Source: JBMYRH01 sp049602155
GTDB taxonomy: Bacteria > Myxococcota_A > UBA9042 > PHBI01 > JBMYRH01
DNA length: 64,000 bases
Direction of reading: 5' to 3'
Assembly (NCBI GenBank): GCA_049602155.1
Contig: JBMYRH010000008.1
Span: forward strand, 186,001 to 250,000
The notes under the pieces are model-generated. The model did not search any database, was not told where the DNA came from, and was given only the letters and a program-made list of their open reading frames with translations. Both the position numbers and the translations under genes were made by a program. Position 1 is the first letter of the stretch. Every line of letters begins with the position of its first letter. This document shows, piece by piece, positions 17,616 to 26,018 of the stretch.

Positions 17616-18570
17616 GGAGGATCGCCGCCATGAGCCGTTGAGCTTCGGTGTAGGGATCTGTTCGGCGCTCAACGAGCGCCTCAAGCAGCTCGGTGGGCTC
17701 GCCCATCACCCGCGTGATCGCGTCACCCAGCGTGTCGATCAACATGGTCCTCAAGATGTGAGCTTCACGTTGTCGCTGGCGTCGCGCGACGTCTGGGTGG
17801 TCGGCCGGCAGCTCGGCGTGGGCCGCTACAGCCTGGGCGAGTTCGGGGACCCCAGTGCCGCGGACAGCCACGGTGCGAAGGATTGGCGCATCCCATTCGC
17901 CTGCGGACTCGCCCAGCATTTGTAGCATGCGCAAGTCCTTCATCGTCCGATCGACACCCTCGCGGTCCGCCTTGTTCACGACGAAGATGTCGGCGATCTC
18001 AAGCAACCCGGCCTTGATCGCCTGGATGTCGTCGCCGAGCCCGGGGACGAGCACAACGACTGATGTGTGAGCCACTCGGACCACCTCGATCTCATCTTGT
18101 CCGACACCGACGGTCTCGAGCAGGATGATGTCGAAGCCCATCGCGTCGAGGATGCTCACGACGTCGTGGGTGGAGCTAGAGAGCCCACCGAGGTGGCCAC
18201 GGGTGGCCATGCTGCGGATGAACACACCGGGGTCCGTGGCGTGCTGGTTCATCCGGATACGGTCACCGAGGATGGCGCCACCGGAGAAGGGGCTCGAGGG
18301 ATCTACAGCGACGACGCCGACCTTCATCCCGAGCCCACGGTAGTGGGCCACGAGCTGGTCGGTGAGCGTGGACTTGCCCGAGCCCGGGTTACCGGTGATC
18401 CCGAGGATCCGGGCGCGACCGGTGAAGGGGTAGAGCGCCTTGAGGAGCGCGGTCGCGAACGGGTGGCGATCGTCGGCCAAGCGCATGGCGCGCGCTCCAG
18501 CTCGTATGTCTCCTGCGCGAATCCGAGCGACGAAGGCCTCGACCTCAGGGGTGGGTTCGCTTTGGCTCAC
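17602..18570 (-). CDS. meaB: MeaB/ArgK-type GTPase, acyl-CoA mutase chaperone
   Basis: 322 residues. The P-loop GNPGSGKS is at residues 60-67, followed by VAVDPSSPFSGGAILGDRIRM and the invariant ETVGVGQ. MeaB uses GTP to protect methylmalonyl-CoA mutase and to gate cobalamin loading. The GTG at 18570 has GGGAGG five bases upstream and overlaps the stop of the upstream sulfatase-like gene as GTGA. Earlier in-frame codons add an implausible Cys-rich leader. The likely client is a mutase using the B12 domain at 12545-12967. Being sandwiched between two envelope-type genes is unusual. Confidence 0.95.
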   Translation of the reverse strand: MSQSEPTPEVEAFVARIRAGDIRAGARAMRLADDRHPFATALLKALYPFTGRARILGITGNPGSGKSTLTDQLVAHYRGLGMKVGVVAVDPSSPFSGGAILGDRIRMNQHATDPGVFIRSMATRGHLGGLSSSTHDVVSILDAMGFDIILLETVGVGQDEIEVVRVAHTSVVVLVPGLGDDIQAIKAGLLEIADIFVVNKADREGVDRTMKDLRMLQMLGESAGEWDAPILRTVAVRGTGVPELAQAVAAHAELPADHPDVARRQRQREAHILRTMLIDTLGDAITRVMGEPTELLEALVERRTDPYTEAQRLMAAILRGEG

Positions 18571-20651
18571 AGTGGCCTCCCGTTCTCGCGCCCCGCCACA
18601 ACAGCAGGTGAGTAGAGAGATCTTTGCCACCGTGGTCCCGCGCATTGGCGCGCGCTCATTCGGCGACGGAGTAACGTGTCAGTGATAAACGCCGAGCCAG
18701 CGCGAGGCAGCCATCGGCGCTCTTTGTCCACCCCTGGGCCGTGCTCCAGCCACAGGACTTTGCCCGTCACGCGATCCTTGAGCACTGCCAGCTTCTCAGT
18801 GAGCGCGAGGTCCCACTGTGAACCGACGCTCGCGAAGGCGATATCGGACCAAGCGCTGCTCTCGACGACGTCATATCGGTGCCCGGGCGCAGCGTCGGCG
18901 CGGGCGCCACCTAATGCGAGGAGGGTCGCGTGGACGTCGGTGAGGTCTGTGGCATCGGTGGGGAGCTGCGCCCCTTCGGCCGTGTACAGCGCGATGGGCG
19001 CCTTGAGGGTGGTCAGGGTGGGGGGACCCGAGGCAGGGAAGGGGCCCTCGCCAGCTAAGCCGACGATCACCACGCGTGTGTCTGTGAGGGTGTCGACCTG
19101 CTTCAGGAAGGCGGCCAAGGCGGCGACGACCTCGTCGACCTTCCCCCGCCGTAGCGCGTGCCAGTAGTCCATCTTATCCTGCCGCGGTGCCTTGCCGCTG
19201 GTGCGCTGTCGTTCCAGTTGCTTACGGCCATCACGGGCATCCCATGGGGTGCGCTTGTTACTCGGCCAGTGGGCGGTCCAGGCGTCCCCTCGAGGCAGGT
19301 ACGGGGCTGCAATGTCACCGAGGACCGCGGTCGCGAAGATGGGGCCGGGGGCTGCAGTGCTCACCGCGGTGAGCGTCGCGTTCAGTACCGCCTCTGCTGT
19401 GTGCTTGAAGTCGCCGTCGTTGGAGAACGCACTGTCTTGATAGCCCGACCACAGGTGTGCGTCCTTCGCATGGGGGACGTGACCGGCGCGGAGCACCGTC
19501 TGACGACCGGCGGCTTTCATCGCCGTAGCGAGGGTTGTCACGCGCGTTGCCGTCTGATCGCTTCGTTTGATCAGGCCGTGGCTGTCGGCGTAGTGGCCCG
19601 TGAGCAGCGAGGCGAGGGCCGGCCCGCGTCGCGGGGATGTGGACCACGTGTGACTCACTGCGAGGTTGGGCAGCTTCTCGAGGGCGTCTGCTGCGTCCTC
19701 GCTCCTGAGCCCCGGGATGGCGATGAGGATGAGGCGCTCAGTGCTCCCCATGCGCGCTGCAATCTCAGGTGTGGGTAGGGTCAACTCAGGCTGCACAAGC
19801 CCGATCGCACCACCGGATGCCCCGCTTACGCCGATGCGCAGGTACTTGGGGGTGCGCTCTCCGCTGTCTGCGAGGTGGAGGTTCCAGGGCAAGGCGAGGG
19901 CGGCTGGGAGAGAGAGCTTGGTCGCGATGGCGCCTTCGAGCGTCTCAAACGCCACCACTGCCCGAAGATCGTCGTGGGCACCGCGGGTCAAGGTCCCGGC
20001 GGTGCGCAGCGCGTGGCTCGGCAGGGCAGGGGTAGGGATGCGCAGGACCTCTCCAGCCTCAAGCCACAGTGCATCCCCGCCGGCGAAGGTCTCCGTCACG
20101 GGGCTGGACGGGGGCGTGATGACGGTGCTCAATCGAACCGAGTGCAGATGGGCCAGCGCCTTTGGCGATGCGTCCCCCGAGAGCGCTTGGCCGGTTGGGC
20201 TCATCGTCAGTGAGAGCGTATGAGGGCCTGCGTTGAGCGGCTGTGTTCGGAATGACAGGCGTTGCCACGTGCCGTCTAGACGCTCCACGCCGAGGACAGC
20301 ACCGTCTAGGCTGACCGTGACCTCTCGGGCCTGGTTGACGGTCTTAATGATGAGATCGATGCGCCGCGCTCCGGTGGAGGCGACCTTCAGGGTGACGCGG
20401 GCATGGATCAGCTCGCGGTAGTTCATCTTGTCGGCGTCGCTGCCGCGATCGCCGAGGGCGCTGGCGCCCACGAGCCCCGCGGCGACGTCGAGCCCTGGCC
20501 CCACGGCGGTGATGGGGCCTTCACCGTACCCAGACAGCCGCGTGACATCTGCGACGGCCGTGCGTGACGTCGCAGAGGCAGTCGGCGCCGCCCAGGCAGC
20601 GGTCAGCGTCAAAATCAAGCAACTCAAGAGGTCGGTTCGAACAGATCGCAT
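18567..20651 (-). CDS. Exported sulfatase-like (alkaline phosphatase superfamily) protein
   Basis: 694 residues. The ATG at 20651 starts a signal peptide (LLSCLILTLTAAWA then APTASA). The N-terminal half is beta-rich (IDLIIKTVNQAREVTVSLDG), like a jelly-roll domain. From about residue 290 a sulfatase-like domain begins: ERLILIAIPGLRSEDAADAL, STSPRRGPALASLLTG and YADSHGL match the strand/loop order of sulfatases and phosphoglycerol transferases. The usual Cys/Ser-x-Pro-x-Arg formylglycine site is seen only as STSPRRGPA, so Ser or Thr may be the nucleophile, or catalysis may be altered. The stop overlaps the meaB start. An envelope role with the downstream glycosyltransferase is a guess. Confidence 0.7.
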   Translation of the reverse strand: MRSVRTDLLSCLILTLTAAWAAPTASATSRTAVADVTRLSGYGEGPITAVGPGLDVAAGLVGASALGDRGSDADKMNYRELIHARVTLKVASTGARRIDLIIKTVNQAREVTVSLDGAVLGVERLDGTWQRLSFRTQPLNAGPHTLSLTMSPTGQALSGDASPKALAHLHSVRLSTVITPPSSPVTETFAGGDALWLEAGEVLRIPTPALPSHALRTAGTLTRGAHDDLRAVVAFETLEGAIATKLSLPAALALPWNLHLADSGERTPKYLRIGVSGASGGAIGLVQPELTLPTPEIAARMGSTERLILIAIPGLRSEDAADALEKLPNLAVSHTWSTSPRRGPALASLLTGHYADSHGLIKRSDQTATRVTTLATAMKAAGRQTVLRAGHVPHAKDAHLWSGYQDSAFSNDGDFKHTAEAVLNATLTAVSTAAPGPIFATAVLGDIAAPYLPRGDAWTAHWPSNKRTPWDARDGRKQLERQRTSGKAPRQDKMDYWHALRRGKVDEVVAALAAFLKQVDTLTDTRVVIVGLAGEGPFPASGPPTLTTLKAPIALYTAEGAQLPTDATDLTDVHATLLALGGARADAAPGHRYDVVESSAWSDIAFASVGSQWDLALTEKLAVLKDRVTGKVLWLEHGPGVDKERRWLPRAGSAFITDTLLRRRMSARQCAGPRWQRSLYSPAVVAGRENGRPL

Positions 20652-20759
20652 GGTCCCGCCAGCCAACAGGGGTGGTGTGCGGTTAGCACGCTGAATCGGC
20701 CTCTGTAAACCCGCGGAGCGGATTGACGCGGCCATGTCATTGCCGTCACCATCGCCTCC

Positions 20760-21251
20760 ATGGTCGGAGAATCAAAGACGGGCGTACTCTTCGTTTGCCT
20801 GGGCAACATCTGTCGCTCGCCGTTGGCCGAAGGGGTCTTCTTGGCGGAGCTGGCGCGTCGTGGGCTCGAGCGGGAGTTCCACGTCGACTCCTGCGGCACG
20901 GGTGGCTGGCATGTCGGCGAACCACCGGACCCAAGGAGCGTCGAGGTCGCCGGTCGGCATGGCGTCGACATCTCAGGACAGAGATCCCGAAAGCTCGCGA
21001 CGTCCGACTATGATGCATTCAAGTGGATCATCGCCATGGATCGCAGCAACCATCGAGACATCGTGGCGCGCAGCCCAGCAGACAGCTCAGGCCACATCGT
21101 CTCATTCATGCCTTGGGTCCCTGAGGCGCCGACCCCCGACGTCCCCGATCCCTACTACGGCGGCCCGGGGGGCTTTGACCACGTGTACGATCTCTTGGAG
21201 CGCGGGATGGCGCCCTTGCTTGATGCGATCCTAGAGGCCGAGTCGCCGTGA
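20760..21251 (+). CDS. Low-molecular-weight protein tyrosine phosphatase family protein
   Basis: 163 residues. The phosphate-binding loop is CLGNICRS with nucleophile C13 and R19. The general-acid aspartate lies in PDPYYGGPGGF near residue 131, so all catalytic residues are present. Besides tyrosine phosphatases, this family includes bacterial ribulosamine/erythrulosamine 5-phosphatases encoded beside fructosamine-3-kinase homologues. Here the stop overlaps the kinase start as GTGA, which favours the deglycation role. It is divergent from the sulfatase-like gene. A TTGACG at 20732-20737 could be part of its promoter, but no good -10 is seen. Confidence 0.92.
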   Translation: MVGESKTGVLFVCLGNICRSPLAEGVFLAELARRGLEREFHVDSCGTGGWHVGEPPDPRSVEVAGRHGVDISGQRSRKLATSDYDAFKWIIAMDRSNHRDIVARSPADSSGHIVSFMPWVPEAPTPDVPDPYYGGPGGFDHVYDLLERGMAPLLDAILEAESP

Positions 21252-22114
21252 GCCTCCCGAGGGTGGTCCATGGGCTCGTCAGGCGACTGACGGGGGGCCC
21301 TGTGACCTCGTGGAGGGCGGTCACGGGCGGGTGCATCAATCAGGCGGCCCGGGTCATGACAGGTGAGGAGGCGCTCTTTGTGAAGTGGCGCGCCGCCGCT
21401 CCGGTGGGCTTTTTCGAGGCGGAGGCCGACGGCCTTAGGCGCTTAGCGGCGACGGGGACGGTCCGAGTCCCAGCGGTGCGCGGCGTGGGGCATGAGGAGG
21501 GGGTCTCGGCGCTCGCCATGGCGTGGGTCGCGCCAGGTCAGGGGGGGAGCGTGTGGATGGAGGACGCGGGTCGCCGCCTCGCGCAGCTTCACGGAGTGCG
21601 AGGGTTGTCACCGGGGCTCCCCGTCGACAACGTCATCGGCGCGTTGCCACAGGTGAACAGCGGTGAGGCGGGGGAGACCTGGGTTGAGTTCTTCCGCCGC
21701 CAACGCTTGCAGGCGCTGGCGCACGGGCTCTCCACGCGCGTCAGGCGGAAGCTTGAGCGCCTCGATGTCAGTCGGTTCATAGCAGAGCCACAGGGAGGCT
21801 GTGCGCTCCTGCACGGTGATCTCTGGTCGGGCAATACACTGGGTGGCGCAGGGGATACCGGTTGGCTCGTCGATCCAGCGGTCTATGCCGGTCACCCGGA
21901 GGTAGACTTGGCGATGACGAGGCTCTTTGGTGGCTTCTCGCAGCGCTTCTATGATGCCTACACTGAGGTCGCGGGGGCACTTGACCGGGAATGGACCGAT
22001 CGGGCAGAGGTGTTAAACCTGTACCCGCTCTTGGTGCACGTTCACCTCTTCGGTGGCGGGTACGAACGGCAAGTAGAGGCCGTGCTGGATCGGTTTGGAG
22101 GGAGCGGAACGTGA
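21248..22114 (+). CDS. Fructosamine/ketosamine-3-kinase family protein
   Basis: 288 residues of the aminoglycoside-phosphotransferase-like fold. GGCINQAARV near the N-terminus matches the family's GGSIN-type nucleotide loop. The catalytic motif is LLHGDLWSGNT, followed by VDPAVYAGHPEVDLAM with the metal-binding aspartate, both diagnostic for fructosamine-3-kinases. These enzymes phosphorylate sugars bound to protein amino groups so that the adduct falls off; bacterial members prefer ribulosamines and erythrulosamines. The GTG start overlaps the phosphatase stop, and the stop overlaps the GTG of the glutaredoxin lipoprotein, so the three are likely made together. Confidence 0.88.
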   Translation: MSLPRVVHGLVRRLTGGPVTSWRAVTGGCINQAARVMTGEEALFVKWRAAAPVGFFEAEADGLRRLAATGTVRVPAVRGVGHEEGVSALAMAWVAPGQGGSVWMEDAGRRLAQLHGVRGLSPGLPVDNVIGALPQVNSGEAGETWVEFFRRQRLQALAHGLSTRVRRKLERLDVSRFIAEPQGGCALLHGDLWSGNTLGGAGDTGWLVDPAVYAGHPEVDLAMTRLFGGFSQRFYDAYTEVAGALDREWTDRAEVLNLYPLLVHVHLFGGGYERQVEAVLDRFGGSGT

Positions 22115-22782
22115 AGAGAGTGCAGCGTGCGTATCAGAGCGCGACAGCGGCGGCCGTGTGTCTACTCATGGTCGCGTTGACTGGTCACGGGTGTGAACCA
22201 TCACTGGAGTCTGTGGAGCCCGCGGTTGTCGAGCCAACCGAGCCCGCCGGGATCAGCGTCCCGGGGCCCGGCCAGGTCTTTCGGTTCATCGACCCAGGGG
22301 ACGGGACCGTGAAGACGGCGACGGAGGTGGACGCGATTCCGGCCGCTGCGCGCGGGCAAGTGCTGGTCTTTGACGCAAAGGCCCCGACGCCGGCGGGTTG
22401 GGAGCACGTTGTGGATCTGTCCGCAGCCCAGCCTGCGACCACTGTACCGACCCGTGGGTTCGTCCTGAGGCCCACGATCGCGGTGAGCGCTCCGTCCTCT
22501 GGGGTCAAAGCGAAGAAAGCCGCGCATGAGGTGGTCATGTTCAGCACCCAGGGGTGCGGGTATTGCAAGAAGGCTCGGGCGTACTTCAAGAAACACGACG
22601 TCGCGCACAGCGAGTATGACGTAGAGCGCGATGCGAAGGCGGGCCCGAAGCTTCAAGAGCTCGCGAAAAAGGCAGGGGTCCCGGTTGCGCAGTTGCAAGG
22701 TGGCGTCCCGTTGATCTTCATCGATGGGTCCCCTCACGTGGGCTTTGACCAACGGAAGATCGCTAAGCTCTTGGGGATCTAA
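22111..22782 (+). CDS. Lipoprotein with C-terminal glutaredoxin domain
   Basis: 223 residues. The N-terminus is basic, then AAAVCLLMVALTGHGC, a lipobox with C28. A short domain GQVFRFIDPGDGTVKTATEVDAIP resembles DUF4124-type segments. The C-terminal glutaredoxin domain has VVMFSTQGCGYCKKARAYF, with the CGYC redox pair at 149-152, then GGVPLIFIDG with the cis-proline. It should act as a periplasmic or outer-membrane thiol reductase or isomerase; glutathione use is not proven. The GTG at 22111 overlaps the kinase stop, and a longer in-frame start would lie inside the kinase gene. An envelope redox protein coupled to a cytoplasmic deglycation pair is unexpected. Confidence 0.83.
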   Translation: MKRVQRAYQSATAAAVCLLMVALTGHGCEPSLESVEPAVVEPTEPAGISVPGPGQVFRFIDPGDGTVKTATEVDAIPAAARGQVLVFDAKAPTPAGWEHVVDLSAAQPATTVPTRGFVLRPTIAVSAPSSGVKAKKAAHEVVMFSTQGCGYCKKARAYFKKHDVAHSEYDVERDAKAGPKLQELAKKAGVPVAQLQGGVPLIFIDGSPHVGFDQRKIAKLLGI

Positions 22783-22864
22783 AAAACTCACTGCGCTTTT
22801 CTGGACGGAGGGAGAGTCTCCGCTGAACGTCTCCTCAGGACCACGACGCCACGGGGAGGATTCG

Positions 22865-23197
22865 ATGGTCGCAGTTCCTTTCGATCCACAGGTCACGTCA
22901 ACAGCAGCGCTCGGCGCCACTTTGACGCTAAACAACACTCATCATGCGCAACAAGACGTTGAAGCTACGGTCACGGCCGTAGGTTGGCGAGGCTTGGTGT
23001 GCGACACCGACATGGGTGTCGATGCAGGCGCACACGCCTGGCTTGATTTGGCGCTGCCTTCCGGCAAGCACATTCGGCCGCTCGTGCAGCTGCAGCCAAG
23101 GGTAGAGGGCGGCACCACCGCGCGCTTCGTGCACCTCTTCCCGAAAGACCGGCAGGCACTTGAGGCCTATCACGCGACGCGCTCAGCCTCTTATTGA
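22865..23197 (+). CDS. Small beta-rich protein, possibly a degenerate PilZ domain
   Basis: 110 residues from the ATG at 22865, which is preceded by GGGGAGGA. The chain alternates predicted strands (AALGATLTLNNTHHAQQDVEATVTAVGWRG and KHIRPLVQLQPRVEGG), ending in RFVHLFPKDRQALEAYHA, which resembles the end of PilZ domains. The RxxxR and D/NxSxxG cyclic-di-GMP motifs are absent, so if it is PilZ-like it probably does not bind c-di-GMP. It lies 82 bases after the glutaredoxin gene. Its stop overlaps the convergent metallo-hydrolase gene by seven bases. Confidence 0.6.
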   Translation: MVAVPFDPQVTSTAALGATLTLNNTHHAQQDVEATVTAVGWRGLVCDTDMGVDAGAHAWLDLALPSGKHIRPLVQLQPRVEGGTTARFVHLFPKDRQALEAYHATRSASY

Positions 23198-24066
23198 GCC
23201 TGAGGCGCTCCGCCGACCTTGATCGGCGTGTGCGCAGGGTGCGTCGGCCATGCCCATAGCTCGCCCTCGATCGCCTCGGCGAGCGGCGCGAGTAGCCTGG
23301 GGATGGAGGCCCAGTCATGAAGCTGGCTAAAGTGGCTCAAGACGAGCCGTGGACAACGCAACAGCTCTGTCCGCGCCATGAGGTCCCGTAAGTGCACGTG
23401 GCCGCCTTGTCGCGCCGCGGCATAGGGTTTGCTGTCGTCCAAAAAGGTGCACTCAAGCACGACGACTTCGCTGTCCATGAGCTCGGGCAGGTCGTCGACG
23501 ACCTCGACCAGCGTGTCGCCCGTGACGGACAGCAAAGCTTTCCGCTGCGTGCGGGTGATCGTGACCCCTCGGCTCTTGAGTTCACGGAGCTCATGACCCT
23601 CTTTGCCGATGAACTCCGGGGCGAGCTTGTCGACCCGTTTGGTGACGGTGTAGCCCAAAGACGGCACCACATGGCGTGTTCGAAAGGCCGTGAGCTCGAT
23701 GTCTTTTCGGAGCTGGACGGTGTCTCCGGGGGACATGGCCACAAAGTGAGCTGCCGAATCGACGCGTTGTAGGGTGTTCCACTGCGTGATCAGGCCTTCG
23801 AGGGCTTCGATGCATGCTTCAGGGGCGTAGATCGTCGGGGGCGTAAGTCGGAAGAAGCTCCGCATCGCGACGAGGTAGGGCAGGCCCGCTGCGTGATCCA
23901 CGTGCGTGTGGGTCAGCGCGATATGCTCGCAGCGGACGAGCTCCCGTGGCCCACGGCCTACATCGATGGCCAATTTGAGCTGTGGCACGACGAGGTGAGT
24001 CTCCAGTCCCCCGAGAGAGGAGCCGGTGATCTCAAGGCCCTGAACGCTGATTGGAGAGGTATGCAT
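23191..24066 (-). CDS. Metallo-beta-lactamase-fold hydrolase, RNase Z-like
   Basis: 291 residues from the ATG at 24066. The metal-binding motif HTHVDHAAGLPYLV is present (HxHxDH), then CTFLDD and VHLRDL, and near the end LVLSHFSQLHDW, which matches the RNase Z family's C-terminal histidine region. True tRNase Z matures tRNA 3' ends; related proteins have other substrates. The N-terminal ITGSSLGGLETHLVV differs from classic RNase Z, so I keep the call at family level. It is divergent from the Kelch lipoprotein gene, with a short 101-base gap between them. Confidence 0.78.
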   Translation of the reverse strand: MHTSPISVQGLEITGSSLGGLETHLVVPQLKLAIDVGRGPRELVRCEHIALTHTHVDHAAGLPYLVAMRSFFRLTPPTIYAPEACIEALEGLITQWNTLQRVDSAAHFVAMSPGDTVQLRKDIELTAFRTRHVVPSLGYTVTKRVDKLAPEFIGKEGHELRELKSRGVTITRTQRKALLSVTGDTLVEVVDDLPELMDSEVVVLECTFLDDSKPYAAARQGGHVHLRDLMARTELLRCPRLVLSHFSQLHDWASIPRLLAPLAEAIEGELWAWPTHPAHTPIKVGGAPQAQ

Positions 24067-24167
24067 CGTGGAGGTGTGGTTGGCCCAGTCCGAGAAGAGC
24101 GCGGACGTCTTGTGAGCCCTGCTTCTGCCGTGGTAGAACGCGCCGGTCTCTAGCGAAGGACAATGAC

Positions 24168-26006
24168 ATGCCACGCCTTGAATCGCTACCCTCGGAGCCG
24201 GGCCTCGCCCCGGTTCATCGGCACCCGGCCCGCGTCGTGACGACGCTGTGCCTGATCGCCGCGATCGGAGGGTTCGCCCCCGCTTGCGATGAGGGTGTGC
24301 AACCGGAGCCTGGCTCGGGCGGACTCGGGGTGAGCGTGAACGCGCTCACGACGCAGGCCTGCTCTGATGGCGTGGGCAACGGTGCGGCGCTTGATGAGAT
24401 CGCCGAGGTCACGATCGTCGTGACCGGAGTCGATCCGGTCGCCCCCGAAGGTTCAGCGCCGACGGTGTTGGTGAACGACACGCGCACCTTGGGTGGTGAG
24501 TCGGCTATCACCGTGCAGGAGGTACCTGAGGGCAGCGCGCACAAGCTCGAGATCATGGGCACGACCGCGGCAGGTGAGCGTGCCTGGTACGCGATGGAGC
24601 CCGAGCTTGAGGTCCTTCGAAACGAAGACAACCCCGTGGAGTTGTTGCTCACCCGTTATGGTGGCTTCAACTGCGCTGAGGCGACCGAGAAGTCTTATAC
24701 AAACGTCGTGTTTCCAGCGATCGTCACCTTAGGAGACGGTCGCATCATGGCGTCAGGTGGTTTCACGCAGATCGACGGTGACCACCTCGCAGGTGCCTCC
24801 TCACAGGGCATCATCTACGATCCAAAGACGGGCGAGGTGACTGGCCCGTTCGATATGCAGAGCGAGAATGGACGCGCCGGTCACGCGATGGTCTACATGC
24901 CCGACCTTGAGGGCGGGGGCAGTGGACAGGTCCTCATCATCGGCGGCATGACGCGTCTACGTGTCGATGAGAAGAGCGCATTCCCCTTTCGACCGAGCGC
25001 AAACAAAGATTACGTCCGCAACGACGTGCTCGTCTACGATATCGACAGCAACTCCTTCACGACGATCGCCGATCCCATGCACCGTAAACGTGCGTTCCCA
25101 CGCGCTGTGCTGATGAGCGACGGCACTGTCACCATCACAGGCGGCGGTGATTGGCCCGAGGAGTCGGATGACGAGTACAGGCGTGTCGATGTGTTCGATC
25201 CGCTCAAGGATGGTGGCCCCGGGTTCCTTACACTGTCTAGCTTCGAGAGCGAGGTGACCCGCTCGGGTCATGCGATGGCGTTCCTCAAGAACAACGAGAG
25301 CGGACAGAGCCACTTCTTGCTCTGGGGCGGCACATCGAGCATCGGCGACGTCGCCGAGATTCTCCGTCAATCGCCACAGCAGCGTGAGGGTGTCGATGGC
25401 ACCTTTGCCCAGGTGACTGAGGCCGGCGGTGAGGGTGTGTCTGGAGGGTTCTCGACCTACTTCTCGGAGTTGACCCCGCTCAGTAATGACGCCGCAGGGC
25501 GCCAGCGTTTCTTGCTCACCGGCGGTGTGCGAGAGTCTGGTGGGGTCATGCAGAAGCCACGCGCGGATGAGGCCTTTATCCTCGTGTACTCCGAGGAGGG
25601 CGTGAAATCGAACGTCTCGATCTTCGCGGCCCCTGGGTTTGGGGCTGGTCGTGTGTTCCACAGCGCTGCGAGCCACGACGGTCGCAACCTGAGCGTGGTG
25701 GGTGGCTTCGCCATCAACACCTGCGGGGACCAGTGCAACGCCTTCGAGGCGATCAGCGATGGCGCGATTCGCTTCTGGAGCAATGACGCCTATGACAGCG
25801 ACCCAAGCGATGTGACCGCGTGGTCTGACGCCCCTGACTCGGCGAACTTTAGCGTCCGCGGGGGCATGGCGGGTCAGGCATCGGCTGGCGGCCGAGTCCT
25901 CTTGGTGGGTGGTGAGCCCACTCTCGACAACTTCGGTGTCGACACGGACTCCATCGGGGCAGCCGTGATCGAAGTCTACACACCTTCCAACCTCTTCCAG
26001 CTGTAG
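24168..26006 (+). CDS. Kelch-repeat beta-propeller lipoprotein
   Basis: 612 residues from the ATG at 24168, seven bases after GAAGGA. The signal peptide TTLCLIAAIGGFAPAC ends in a lipobox. An N-terminal domain (residues about 60-150) resembles an Ig/CNA-type beta sandwich (EVTIVVTGVDPVAPEG). The rest has at least five Kelch-type blades: LGDGRIMASGGF, VLIIGGM, SDGTVTITGGG, HFLLWGGTSS, RFLLTGGV, NLSVVGGF, RVLLVGGEP. This suggests a six- or seven-blade propeller on the cell surface. Ligand unknown. The PEGA protein follows 12 bases later, so both are probably in one operon. Confidence 0.82.
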   Translation: MPRLESLPSEPGLAPVHRHPARVVTTLCLIAAIGGFAPACDEGVQPEPGSGGLGVSVNALTTQACSDGVGNGAALDEIAEVTIVVTGVDPVAPEGSAPTVLVNDTRTLGGESAITVQEVPEGSAHKLEIMGTTAAGERAWYAMEPELEVLRNEDNPVELLLTRYGGFNCAEATEKSYTNVVFPAIVTLGDGRIMASGGFTQIDGDHLAGASSQGIIYDPKTGEVTGPFDMQSENGRAGHAMVYMPDLEGGGSGQVLIIGGMTRLRVDEKSAFPFRPSANKDYVRNDVLVYDIDSNSFTTIADPMHRKRAFPRAVLMSDGTVTITGGGDWPEESDDEYRRVDVFDPLKDGGPGFLTLSSFESEVTRSGHAMAFLKNNESGQSHFLLWGGTSSIGDVAEILRQSPQQREGVDGTFAQVTEAGGEGVSGGFSTYFSELTPLSNDAAGRQRFLLTGGVRESGGVMQKPRADEAFILVYSEEGVKSNVSIFAAPGFGAGRVFHSAASHDGRNLSVVGGFAINTCGDQCNAFEAISDGAIRFWSNDAYDSDPSDVTAWSDAPDSANFSVRGGMAGQASAGGRVLLVGGEPTLDNFGVDTDSIGAAVIEVYTPSNLFQL

Positions 26007-26018
26007 AAGGAGCGAGAC

